From contig CANRGB010000003.1 in assembly GCA_947630005.1 (NCBI GenBank), positions 1-59,438 on the forward strand: DNA of 59,438 bases, in the 5' to 3' direction. Position 1 is the first letter of the stretch; each line of letters opens with the position of its first letter. Source of the DNA: an uncultured Lachnospiraceae bacterium. Its GTDB lineage: Bacteria > Bacillota > Clostridia > Lachnospirales > Lachnospiraceae. Shown here one piece after another: positions 50,138-58,440 of the stretch. Both the position numbers and the translations under genes were made by a program. The notes under the pieces were generated by a model that was not told the DNA's origin, ran no database searches, and was given only the letters and a program-made list of their open reading frames with translations.

Positions 50138-50155
50138 GAATTTTTATAAAAATTC
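50138..50155. promoter_or_regulatory. Perfect 18-bp palindrome between malQ and the PrcB-like gene
   Basis: GAATTTTTATAAAAATTC is self-complementary, lying 15 bases upstream of the malQ -35 in a divergent region. It could be an operator for either gene. Confidence 0.4.
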
Positions 50156-50214
50156 ATATTTGACCCGATCTTCCAATAAGATAGGAATAAAGCGCGGTGA
50201 TGCAGGTGACGGAT

Positions 50215-50625
50215 GTGAAAAGATGGATCTGGCTGTGCCTGGCGGCGTGCGTGGCGCTGATCGGGCTTGCGGGATGTCAGAAAAAAGAAGCGAAGGACAG
50301 TCAGAGAAGCGAAGTGGAATTTACGGTCGTGGCAAAGGAAGAAATTCCGGAAGAGCTGGCGGCCGAGATCGAGAAAAACAAACAGGGCGAGATACGCATG
50401 GCCTATACGGACGGGGGAAACCAGTACCTGATCCGGGGATACGGGGAGCAGAAAACGGGAGGCTACAGCATTTCCGTGACCGAGTGTACGGAGGATGAAA
50501 CGACGGTCTACCTGGACACGCGGCTTCTGGGGCCGGCGAACGAGGAGCAGATCACGAAAGAGCCCTCGTATCCTTATATCGTGCTGAAGATCGAGGCGCG
50601 CGAAAAAGAGGTCATGATACAGTAA
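50215..50625 (+). CDS. PrcB-like lipoprotein
   Basis: A 136-residue protein with a lipoprotein signal (VKRWIWLCLAACVALIGLAGC, lipobox LAGC). The mature part (VEFTVVAKEEIPEELAAEI, then YLIRGYGEQKTGGYSISV) resembles the PrcB C-terminal domain. In oral spirochaetes PrcB is part of a protease complex; here the role is unknown. GTG at 50215 is chosen because AGGTGA precedes it by five bases. Confidence 0.75.
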   Translation: MKRWIWLCLAACVALIGLAGCQKKEAKDSQRSEVEFTVVAKEEIPEELAAEIEKNKQGEIRMAYTDGGNQYLIRGYGEQKTGGYSISVTECTEDETTVYLDTRLLGPANEEQITKEPSYPYIVLKIEAREKEVMIQ

Positions 50626-50658
50626 GCCTGCGCGTTTTTACAGGAAAGGAGATGCGTC

Positions 50659-52230
50659 ATGGATTTATTGATGAAAAATATTCATATGTGCCGGCAGGTC
50701 AGGAATGCCCATGCACAGATCACGCTGGATGAGGATTTTAACGTGCCGGACGCCTGCCCGGACGTGGAGATGATCATCCAGAGCAAGGAACGGGTCGTCC
50801 TGGAGAATGTGAGGACCGAGAACGGAAAGGTGTTTGTCGACGGGTTTATGGAAGTGGGGATCCTGTACATGGACAGTACGAAAGAACGCCAGATACACAG
50901 ACTGGACCGGAAGCTGCCGTTTGAAGAGTCTTTTCCGATGGAAGGGGCAAAGGCCGGCGAGAATATCAGGCTTCGCCATGAGACAGAGGACCTGAGCGTG
51001 TCCATGATCAATTCGCGCAAACTGGCGGTCCGCAGTATTCTGGGCTTTTCCGCCGCGTCAGACGAGATCTACGACCTGTCCGCCGCGGTTGAAACGCAGA
51101 CGCCGGTGCGGACATGTGAAAAGAGGAAAAAACTGGAGCTGATGCAGCTGCAGGTGCAGAACAAAGATATTTTCCGGCTGAAAGAGGAGGTGCCTCTTGC
51201 GCCGAACAAGCCGAATATCCGCGAGATTCTCTGGGAAACGGTGCAGCTGAGAAGCTGCCGGACGAAACTGCTTGACGGCGAGATCGAGATACAGGGCAGA
51301 CTGTTTCTTTTTGTTCTTTACCGGGCGGAGGATGAGACAGAGTCGGCGCAGTGGATGGAGTATACGATCCCGTTTGAGGGGAAGCTTCTGTGCTCCGGCT
51401 GCAGGCAGGGACTTGTTCCGGATATTGAGACGGTGCTCTCGCAGGCGGAGCTTACCGCGAAGGAAGATACGGACGGCGAACTGCGGCTTCTGCATCTGGA
51501 GGGAGTGCTGGAGCTTGAGCTCAGGCTGTACGGGAATGAGGAGGCGGAAATCCTGGAGGACGTGTTTTCGCCGGATATGGAGCTTGCGGTGACGGCCAGG
51601 GACGAGGTCTACGAGAGCCTGATCATGCGCAACGAATCGAAATGCAAGGCGGGAGGGAGGATAAAAATACAGCCGTCGAGGCCGAGGATCCTCCAGATCT
51701 GCAACTGCAGCGGGAGTGTCAAGACAGATCAGCTCCGGATCGTGGAAGGCGGAATCCAGGCGGAGGGGGCTGTCCCGGTCTCCATCCTGTATATCACTTC
51801 GGATGATTCCATGCCGTTTGCGATCCTTGAAGGCGTGATCCCGTTTTCCTATCTTATCGAGATACAGGGGCTGGACCGGAACTGCCGCTTTACGCTGAAC
51901 GCCGGACTGGAGCAGCTCTCAGCCACAATGTCAGACAGCGAGGAAATTGAAGTCCGTGCGGTCGTCAGCCTGAATGTGTTTGCGGTCCGCCCCGTGAAGC
52001 AGACCTGCATACAGAAAATTGAAGAGAAAGAATATGATATGCGGAAGCTGGAAGCGATCCCCGGGATCACCGGCTATATCGTGCAGCCCGGCGATTCCCT
52101 TTGGGATATCGCGAAGGAATACTGCCTGATGCCGGAGCAGATTCTCGAAATGAACGGTCTGGAATCCCCGGATCTGAAGGCAGGCGAGCGTATCGTGCTT
52201 ATGAAGAGCATACAGGCCGGAAACCGGTAA
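50659..52230 (+). CDS. sipL: SipL-like DUF3794/LysM spore-coat morphogenesis protein
   Basis: A 523-residue protein with three SPOCS/DUF3794 units (for example ACPDVEMIIQSKERVVLENV and GRLFLFVLYRAEDE) and a C-terminal LysM domain (GYIVQPGDSLWDIAKEYCL, then MNGLESPDLKAGERIVL). In Clostridioides difficile, SipL with this layout binds SpoIVA and is needed for coat assembly around the forespore. AGGAGAT precedes the ATG. Confidence 0.88.
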   Translation: MDLLMKNIHMCRQVRNAHAQITLDEDFNVPDACPDVEMIIQSKERVVLENVRTENGKVFVDGFMEVGILYMDSTKERQIHRLDRKLPFEESFPMEGAKAGENIRLRHETEDLSVSMINSRKLAVRSILGFSAASDEIYDLSAAVETQTPVRTCEKRKKLELMQLQVQNKDIFRLKEEVPLAPNKPNIREILWETVQLRSCRTKLLDGEIEIQGRLFLFVLYRAEDETESAQWMEYTIPFEGKLLCSGCRQGLVPDIETVLSQAELTAKEDTDGELRLLHLEGVLELELRLYGNEEAEILEDVFSPDMELAVTARDEVYESLIMRNESKCKAGGRIKIQPSRPRILQICNCSGSVKTDQLRIVEGGIQAEGAVPVSILYITSDDSMPFAILEGVIPFSYLIEIQGLDRNCRFTLNAGLEQLSATMSDSEEIEVRAVVSLNVFAVRPVKQTCIQKIEEKEYDMRKLEAIPGITGYIVQPGDSLWDIAKEYCLMPEQILEMNGLESPDLKAGERIVLMKSIQAGNR

Positions 52231-52292
52231 CGGATCCGCCGCGGCCGTCACTTATTCCATGTTAAATTTGGGTAAAAAAGCGCGGTTTTATA

Positions 52293-52321
52293 TTGACAGG
52301 AAGGGGAGAAGATTGTACAAT
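52293..52321 (+). promoter_or_regulatory. Promoter of ispE
   Basis: -35 TTGACA (52293-52298), 17-base spacer, -10 TACAAT (52316-52321). Confidence 0.85.
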
Positions 52322-52330
52322 ACAGTTACA

Positions 52331-52340
52331 TTGTATACAA
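52331..52340. promoter_or_regulatory. TTGTATACAA palindrome, possible GntR operator
   Basis: A perfect palindrome 10 bases after the ispE -10, at or near the start of transcription, with further TTGTAC and GTACAA pieces on both sides. A FadR-type GntR regulator is encoded downstream, so it may bind here. Inference only. Confidence 0.45.
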
Positions 52341-52385
52341 AGTACAAAGGAGTACAAACCAGTGTTTTCTGGTGAGGGGAGGATC

Positions 52386-53249
52386 ATGGAAAGACTGAGG
52401 ATAAAAGCACAGGCCAAGATTAATCTTGGCCTTGATGTTCTTGCGAAACGGCCGGACGGCTATCACGAACTTCGCATGATTATGCAAAGTGTAAGTTTGC
52501 ATGACGAGATTTATCTGACGGCGGAGAGCGAACCGGGAATCCGGCTCTGGACAGACGCGCCGGGACTTCCGGCAGACGAGAGGAATCTTGCGTACCGGGC
52601 GGCGGCTCTGCTGATGGAGGAATTTAAGATCGGGCGGGGGCTGCGGATCGATCTGTACAAAAAAATCCCGATCGCGGCCGGACTTGCGGGGGGAAGCACC
52701 GACGCGGCGGCAGTTCTCAAAGGCGTCAGCCGGATGTTTGATCTGGGGCTTTCCGAGGAGGAACTGCAGAAGCGGGGCGTGCGGCTGGGCGCGGACATTC
52801 CGTACTGCATTATGATGGGAACCGCTCTGGCGGAAGGGATCGGAGAGAAGCTGAGCCGCCTTCCCGCCGCGCCGCGCTGCCATGTGCTGCTCGTGAAGCC
52901 TCCGGTTGATGTGTCCACAGGATTTGTCTACGGGAATCTGAAAGCGGACAGGCTGAAGGAACATCCGGACATTGACAGACAGATCGCGGCCATTCGAAGC
53001 GGGGATTTAAAAAAGATGGCGGATCTGATGGGAAATGTCCTTGAGACGGTCACGATACCGGCGCATCCTGTGATTCAGGAACTGAAGGATGAGATGAGAC
53101 GTCTCGGGGCGGCCGGGGCCATGATGAGCGGAAGCGGACCGACAGTGTTCGGACTATTCGGCGATGAAGCCCGGGCCAAAGAAGCGTACGGCCGGATGAA
53201 GCGCGGCAGAGGAAAAGACTGCGCGGTGATCCTGACGGAACTGCTGTGA
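52386..53249 (+). CDS. ispE: 4-diphosphocytidyl-2-C-methyl-D-erythritol kinase
   Basis: A 287-residue GHMP kinase of the MEP isoprenoid pathway. The start MERLRIKAQAKINLGLDV follows GGGGAGG. The ATP loop is PIAAGLAGGSTDAAAVLKG, the C-terminal motif GAAGAMMSGSGPTVFGLF. Length is normal. Confidence 0.95.
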   Translation: MERLRIKAQAKINLGLDVLAKRPDGYHELRMIMQSVSLHDEIYLTAESEPGIRLWTDAPGLPADERNLAYRAAALLMEEFKIGRGLRIDLYKKIPIAAGLAGGSTDAAAVLKGVSRMFDLGLSEEELQKRGVRLGADIPYCIMMGTALAEGIGEKLSRLPAAPRCHVLLVKPPVDVSTGFVYGNLKADRLKEHPDIDRQIAAIRSGDLKKMADLMGNVLETVTIPAHPVIQELKDEMRRLGAAGAMMSGSGPTVFGLFGDEARAKEAYGRMKRGRGKDCAVILTELL

Positions 53250-53263
53250 GACCCCGAGGCGGT

Positions 53264-53390
53264 CTGCGGCAGAATGACTGCGGCCGATCGGACGGGCAGT
53301 ACGGGGCAGGATCTGCGGGGATCGCAGCCTGCGGCAGAATGACTGCGGCCGATCGAATGGGCAGTACGGGACAGGATCCGGGGGTGACCG
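53264..53390 (+). repeat. 65-bp tandem repeat after ispE, two copies
   Basis: Units starting CTGCGGCAGAATGACTGCGG at 53264 and 53329, 65 bases apart; the second has a few changes and a ragged end. It fills most of the 195-base gap between ispE and the GntR gene. Confidence 0.9.
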
Positions 53391-53444
53391 CGGGGGCGTG
53401 GACAGCAGGATCTGCATAATCAAGAAATACGGAGGAGAAATCAT

Positions 53445-54122
53445 ATGGATGCATTCCAATTACAGATGAACGAATATCTGCCGCTGCGGGACGTCGTATT
53501 CCAGACGCTGAGACAGGCAATTCTGAAGGGAGAATTGGAGCCGGGCGAAAGGCTGATGGAGATTCACCTTGCGCAGAAGCTGGGGGTGAGCCGCACTCCG
53601 GTCAGGGAAGCTATCCGCAAGCTTGAACTGGAGGGGCTGGTCATCATGATTCCGAGGAAAGGGGCAATCGTGGCGGAGATCACGGTATCCGAGCTGGAGG
53701 ATGTGCTGGAGGTGCGGCTTGCGCTTGAGGAGCTGGCAGTCAAGCGCGCGTGCCGGAAACATACGGGAGAACAGATTGAGAAACTGCAGAAAGCGGCGGC
53801 GGAATTCAAAAGGGTTCTGCACGGTTCCGATATTGCAGCGTACGCGCAGGCGGATGAAGAATTTCACGAGATCATTTACAGAATGACGGAAAACAAGAAG
53901 CTCATGCAGATTCTGAGCAATCTGAGAGAGCAGATGTACCGCTACCGCCTGGAGTATCTTAAAGATAAATCGACACATTCTCAGCTTGTCCGGGAGCATG
54001 ACGAGATTGTCAGCGCGCTGGAAAAAGGCGATGAGGAGAAGGTTCTGAAAGTCATGTCGCAGCATGTGGAGCGGCAGAAAGAATATATTATGCAGAGACT
54101 GACGCAGAAAGAGGAAGTGTGA
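53445..54122 (+). CDS. GntR-family regulator, FCD (FadR-like) subgroup
   Basis: A 225-residue repressor. The N-terminal winged helix has LRDVVFQTLRQAILKGELEP and KLGVSRTPVREAIRKLELEG. The C-terminal FCD domain has LEDVLEVRLALEELAVKRAC and ADEEFHEIIYRMTENKK, with a metal/ligand pocket. It probably controls the downstream kinase genes or ispE. GGAGGAG precedes the ATG. Confidence 0.92.
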   Translation: MDAFQLQMNEYLPLRDVVFQTLRQAILKGELEPGERLMEIHLAQKLGVSRTPVREAIRKLELEGLVIMIPRKGAIVAEITVSELEDVLEVRLALEELAVKRACRKHTGEQIEKLQKAAAEFKRVLHGSDIAAYAQADEEFHEIIYRMTENKKLMQILSNLREQMYRYRLEYLKDKSTHSQLVREHDEIVSALEKGDEEKVLKVMSQHVERQKEYIMQRLTQKEEV

Positions 54123-54126
54123 GAAG

Positions 54127-55110
54127 ATGTCAAAAGGCGAAGGCAGACGGCCTGTGGACGTGCTGTGCATTGGAATGGCCGTGACGGACATCATGGCGAT
54201 GCCGGTGGGAAAAAATGAGGACTGGCTGGAAAAGCAGAGGATATCCGATATTCAGATCCGGATCGGGGGCGACGCGGTCAATCAGGCAGTCCGGCTTGCG
54301 GATCTGGGACTGCACGCGGCGGTTGTTGGCGGGATCGGAGAGGATCAGAACGGGGATTTCCTGAGAAGCGCGCTGATAAGAAGAGGCGTGGATACGGATT
54401 TTTTGGCGCTGAAGAAGGATGTGAGAACCGGAACTTCCCTGGTTCTGGTGGACGCGAAAGGGGAGCGGCACACGTTCTCGGTCAGGGGAGCACACAGCTG
54501 TCTGACGCGTGAGGATCTGGAATGTACGCGGACGGAAAATATCCGTGCGGTCTCTCTTGCGAGCCTGTTTTCGATGCCGTTTCTGGAGAAGGACGGACTC
54601 TTTGAGTATCTGACAGAGATGAAAAAGAAAGGCGCGGTCGTGCTGGGAGATCTCGCCTATGACAAGGAAAAACTGGGTCTGAACGGAATCCGGAAAGTTC
54701 TTCCTCTGATCGATTATTTTCTTCCAAGCCTGTACGACGTGCTCGGGATGACCGGAACAAAGACGGCGGAGGAGGCCGCGAAAGTCTATCATGAAAACGG
54801 AGTGGCCAACGTTATCATCAAATGCGGGGAAAAAGGCTGCTATTACAGCGTAAAGGAAAGCGGGAGAAGCGGATACGTTCCGGCCGTGAAGGTACAGCCG
54901 GCGGACACGACAGGTGCGGGAGACTGCATGAACGCGCTGTTTATCAGCCGTATCCTCGCGGGCGATGATATAGAGGAGGCCTGCCGCTATGCCTGCGCCG
55001 GAGCTTCCTGCAGCACGCTGTTTCCGGGCGCGAACGGAGGAGAACTGACGCCGGCGTATCTGGAAGAGTGGATCAGAGCCGCCGGATCAGGAAGAAGCGG
55101 AGCTTTCTGA
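54127..55110 (+). CDS. PfkB-family sugar or nucleoside kinase
   Basis: A 327-residue ribokinase-fold enzyme. It begins DVLCIGMAVTDIMAMPV and carries IRIGGDAVNQAVRLADLG; the C-terminal signature ADTTGAGDCMNALFIS holds the catalytic Asp. The substrate cannot be named from sequence. It follows the GntR gene by four bases, so it is likely under that regulator. Confidence 0.92.
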   Translation: MSKGEGRRPVDVLCIGMAVTDIMAMPVGKNEDWLEKQRISDIQIRIGGDAVNQAVRLADLGLHAAVVGGIGEDQNGDFLRSALIRRGVDTDFLALKKDVRTGTSLVLVDAKGERHTFSVRGAHSCLTREDLECTRTENIRAVSLASLFSMPFLEKDGLFEYLTEMKKKGAVVLGDLAYDKEKLGLNGIRKVLPLIDYFLPSLYDVLGMTGTKTAEEAAKVYHENGVANVIIKCGEKGCYYSVKESGRSGYVPAVKVQPADTTGAGDCMNALFISRILAGDDIEEACRYACAGASCSTLFPGANGGELTPAYLEEWIRAAGSGRSGAF

Positions 55111-55159
55111 CCGGATGACACGGAAATGTGTGAAAAAACAGAAGAAGGAGGATTTAGGT

Positions 55160-55795
55160 ATGGAGCGTTTTGTGATTGCGATTACAAGAACATGCGGAAG
55201 CGGGGCCACGTCGATCGGGACGATCCTCGCGAAGGATTACGGGATCGATCTGTATGACAGGAAGATTCTGCGCCTCGCGTCGGAGCAGAGCGGGATCAAC
55301 GAAGAACTGTTTGCGACGGCGGACGAGCATGTGAAGAACAGCCTGCTGTACCGCGTTTCGAGAAAAGTCTACAAAGGCGAACTGATCCCGCCGGAGAGCG
55401 GCAATTTCATATCAGACCAGAACCTGTTCAATTATCAGGCGAAAGTACTGAAAGAGCTTGCGGAACGGGAATCCTTCATCGGGATCGGACGCGGCTGTAC
55501 GTATGTGCTGAAAGACGTGCCGAACATGCTCCGGGTATTCGTCTATGCTTCGAAAGAATGCTGCATCAGCCGTGAAGCGGCCCGCCAGGGCATCTCGGAA
55601 AAAGACGCGGCCCGCCATGTCCAGCGGATGGACAAGTACCGGAGCGAATATCACAGATATCATACGGGACTTGAATGGAAAGATCCGTACAATTATGACC
55701 TGTGCCTGAATACGGAACTTCTGACTTATGAAAAATGCGCGAAGCTGATCGAGTACCATATGTGGGTGCGGTTCGGAATTGAGATGCCAAAGTAG
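55160..55795 (+). CDS. Cytidylate kinase-like protein
   Basis: A 211-residue P-loop protein of the cytidylate-kinase-like (AAA_26) group: VIAITRTCGSGATSIGTILA, then YDRKILRLASEQSGI, IGIGRGCTYVL and DMKYRSEYHRYHTG-like (seen as DKYRSEYHRYHTG). These are distinct from true Cmk and of unknown substrate. Start at 55160 follows AAGGAGG; an in-frame ATG 15 codons earlier lacks one. Confidence 0.88.
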   Translation: MERFVIAITRTCGSGATSIGTILAKDYGIDLYDRKILRLASEQSGINEELFATADEHVKNSLLYRVSRKVYKGELIPPESGNFISDQNLFNYQAKVLKELAERESFIGIGRGCTYVLKDVPNMLRVFVYASKECCISREAARQGISEKDAARHVQRMDKYRSEYHRYHTGLEWKDPYNYDLCLNTELLTYEKCAKLIEYHMWVRFGIEMPK

Positions 55796-56147
55796 AGGAC
55801 TGCCCGGCTGACTGACGACAACGCAGTACTGGCGGAAACAGCTGGTGCAGAATTCACCGTTAATTGCGCAGGGCAGTACTGGTACTGCGCGGAGGGAGCT
55901 GTGAGCACCCGCGGGACTGCAGGAAAGAGGCCGGGAAATTGCGAAGCTCTGCGGGACTGAAAAGGGGAGGCGTGAAGCCGTAAAGCACTGCGGAACCGTG
56001 AGGAAGAGACCAGGAAGCGGAAGATTCGCGAAACAGCGAGGAAGAAGCCGGTGAGCGGAAGGTCCGCAGAACTGCAGGCGAGAAGGCCGTAATATTTCAC
56101 GCCGCACCGTGGGAGAACATCAGGAAAGAAAGGTTCAGGAGATAAAA
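55796..56147. repeat. Gap with 38-40-bp degenerate tandem repeat
   Basis: Five units start at 55911, 55951, 55990, 56028 and 56066, each beginning close to GCGGGACTG or GCGGAACCG followed by a Gly/Ala-like AGGAAGAGGCCGG stretch. The period (40, 39, 38, 38) is not a multiple of three and no start or frame persists, so it is probably non-coding. The part before 55911 shows related but weaker repeats. Confidence 0.75.
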
Positions 56148-57059
56148 ATGAAGATAGAAAAGACAGCAGTCATAGGAATGGGAGCGCTCGGCATGCTCTT
56201 TGGAACGTGTATTCTGGATGGCGCAGGTCCTGACGGAATGTGCTGTGTGATGGATGAAGAACGCGTCAGAAAATATAAAGACCGGACTTTTTATGAAAAC
56301 GGAAAGCCGCGCCATATGCCGATTGTGGCGGATGACCAGGCAGAACCGGCGGATCTTGTCATCGTGGCGGTCAAGTACAACGGCCTGCCATCCGCGCTCG
56401 ATACGATGAAAAACTGTGTCGGAGAACACACGATTATTCTGTCCGTGATGAACGGCATCACAAGCGAGGAGATCATTGCGTCCCGCTATGGAAAAGAACG
56501 CCTCGTCTATACGGTGGCGCAGGGAATGGATGCAATGAAATTCGGGGATGAGCTCACTTACACAAAAAGGGGCGAGCTGCGCCTCGGCGCGAAAGAAGCC
56601 TGCCAGGAAGCGAATGTAAACGCCGTCTGTGAGTATTTTGACCGGGTCGGAGTTCCTTATACAAAAGACGCGGATATTATGAGACGGCTCTGGGGGAAAT
56701 TCATGCTGAACGTCGGCGTCAATCAGACCTGCATGGTCTATGAGACGACTTATCACGGCTGTCTGATCCCCGGCGAGCCGAACCGGACGATGATCGCCGC
56801 GATGCGTGAGGTGATCGCTCTTGCCCGGTGCGAGGGAATTCCGATCGGAGAGGAAGATCTGAATGAGTACATTGACATCCTCGGGACGCTTTCTCCGGAC
56901 GGTATGCCGTCCATGCGCCAGGACGGCGTGGCAAAACGCCCGTCCGAGGTGGAGATGTTCGCGGGGACAGTGCGCGAACTGGCCAGGAAGCGTGGGATCT
57001 ATGTGCCGGCGAATGATTTCCTTTATGAGCGGGTGAAGGAGATGGAGGCAAAGTATTAA
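56148..57059 (+). CDS. panE: 2-dehydropantoate 2-reductase
   Basis: A 303-residue NADPH-dependent ketopantoate reductase family enzyme (pantothenate pathway). It has the nucleotide motif VIGMGALGMLFG, VIVAVKYNGLPSAL, SVMNGITSEE, LWGKFMLNVGVNQ with the catalytic Lys, and PSMRQDG near the end. Start at 56148 follows AGGAGAT. Related paralogues with other substrates exist. Confidence 0.88.
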   Translation: MKIEKTAVIGMGALGMLFGTCILDGAGPDGMCCVMDEERVRKYKDRTFYENGKPRHMPIVADDQAEPADLVIVAVKYNGLPSALDTMKNCVGEHTIILSVMNGITSEEIIASRYGKERLVYTVAQGMDAMKFGDELTYTKRGELRLGAKEACQEANVNAVCEYFDRVGVPYTKDADIMRRLWGKFMLNVGVNQTCMVYETTYHGCLIPGEPNRTMIAAMREVIALARCEGIPIGEEDLNEYIDILGTLSPDGMPSMRQDGVAKRPSEVEMFAGTVRELARKRGIYVPANDFLYERVKEMEAKY

Positions 57060-57197
57060 AACAGGGAGCGCAAAGCAGCGGAGCAATCGGCTTTCACCTG
57101 TGGTAATGTCCGCAGCGCAGGCATGGTCGTTTAGCAAGAATGGGCTGTGAAAAAACGGATCTGTTCATGGCCCCATGAGGTCGCTCTGCGGAAAATA

Positions 57198-57761
57198 TCA
57201 AAGATTCAGCAGGCGGGAAATTTCAGCAAAGTCGATATACAGGTCATCATATATGTTGACTTTAATAATGGAGTCAAAGGAATACTGGACGTTTAAAATA
57301 TTATCTGCGAAATAATTGACCGTTACGATTTTTCTGCGGGGATCTACAATCCAGTATTCACGTACTCCATAATTTTGATAATAAAATAATTTTCTGATGT
57401 AATCACTGGATGCAGATGCAGGGGAGACGATCTCAATAATGAAATCCGGAGCGCCGCTGCAGCGTTTTCCATCCAGTTTGTTTCGATCACAGATAATCAT
57501 GATATCCGGCTGGACAATGGTAAGCGGAGAACTGGAAAGCATCACACCGAACGGAGCAGGAAATACCTGACAGCTGCCGTTCTTCTGTTTGAGATATCCG
57601 CGGATACTGACGAGCAGTTCCGTAAGTATTGTCTGATGGATCTGCGATGGGCTGGCCATATTGTAAGGGATTCCGTCAAAAACTTCCATTCTTATGTCTT
57701 CCGGGAGCGCTTCATACTTCTCCAGAGAGATGACAGATGACTGCTGCTGTAATGCTGACAT
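57198..57761 (-). CDS. Uma2-family (DUF820) PD-(D/E)xK-fold protein
   Basis: A 187-residue protein with Uma2 features: EKYEALPEDIRMEVFDGIPY, QPDIMIIC, then PDFIIEIVSPASASSDYIRK and REYWIVDPRRK. The PD...EIVSP core fits a nuclease-like fold, though activity of this family is unclear. Start at 57761 (MSALQQQSS) follows AAAGGA; the longer frame upstream is less likely. AT-richer than the genes to its left. Confidence 0.88.
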   Translation of the reverse strand: MSALQQQSSVISLEKYEALPEDIRMEVFDGIPYNMASPSQIHQTILTELLVSIRGYLKQKNGSCQVFPAPFGVMLSSSPLTIVQPDIMIICDRNKLDGKRCSGAPDFIIEIVSPASASSDYIRKLFYYQNYGVREYWIVDPRRKIVTVNYFADNILNVQYSFDSIIKVNIYDDLYIDFAEISRLLNL

Positions 57762-58051
57762 GGCAGATATTTCCTTTCTTGATTCATTTATGGATGTTCT
57801 GATTATGAAAGTTATTCCTTTATTGTTTTGTTCTGAATTCATAAAATGAAATTTTTTGAAAAGCAGGTATCGGTGAAGCTGCCTTAAGTAAGAGCAGGCA
57901 GCTCCGGTACCTGTTTTATCCTATTCATTCTTTCAATCCACAAAATTCCGTTTCCAATTTGAAAACGAAATAATGACTGATTTATTATATAAGATTTGTT
58001 CTGCAATTACAACACCTTTAAATTCTGCAGAAAAGCTGCGCAAAAAATAAG

Positions 58052-58205
58052 GTTACTGTTCACTCCCTTTCAGGTCGTGAACGTAACAGCGCTTCGCAAT
58101 GCACAGAAATACCACTTTCGTGGCATTTCGCGCCGCAATTCTCGGAATTTCCGGTCATTCTGCCCGGAAATTACCTCGCGGGACAGCTGAGGCGTGAACT
58201 GTAAC
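58052..58205 (-). mobile_element. 154-bp MITE-like palindromic element, copy 2
   Basis: Inverted relative to copy 1. Ends GTTACTGTTCAC (58052-58063) and GTGAACTGTAAC (58194-58205). Direct repeats AAAATAAG flank it (58044-58051 and 58206-58213), a perfect 8-bp target-site duplication. Its inner stem (TTTCCGG/CCGGAAA) differs from copy 1 by compensatory changes. Confidence 0.9.
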
Positions 58206-58262
58206 AAAATAAGTTCAATGAATAGAATAAAATGATTGCTTCAATGATTAGTTAAAAACCGG

Positions 58263-58291
58263 TTGACATACATAAAGAATGGTGATATGCT
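58263..58291 (+). promoter_or_regulatory. Promoter of the cas operon
   Basis: -35 TTGACA (58263-58268), 17-base spacer, -10 TATGCT (58286-58291), giving a leader of about 145 bases before cas3. Confidence 0.78.
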
Positions 58292-58440
58292 TGTTAAAAC
58301 CAAAGCACAGCTGCAGGCAATGAAGCATCAAATTTGCAGCTTATTAAATATCTACAGACATGTGATGGTTCATTGTCTGCGGGAATAAATATTCTGTCAG
58401 TTTTGAATCGGATAAATACAAGTTAATTTGAGGAGTACTT

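Larger units (their letters stand above)
57762..58440. other. Intergenic region before cas3 with hairpin and mobile element
   Basis: Holds a long imperfect hairpin (57864-57913; CAGGTA/TACCTG, AGCTGCCT/AGGCAGCT) followed by TTTTAT, with no gene before it on the plus strand, the 154-bp element copy 2, and the cas3 promoter and leader. A TTTCAATCCAC at 57931-57941 is single. Confidence 0.55.

Noticed and set aside
57931-57941. TTTCAATCCAC, like the end of many type I CRISPR repeats
   Set aside because: It occurs once, with no partner copy at spacer distance; not an array.
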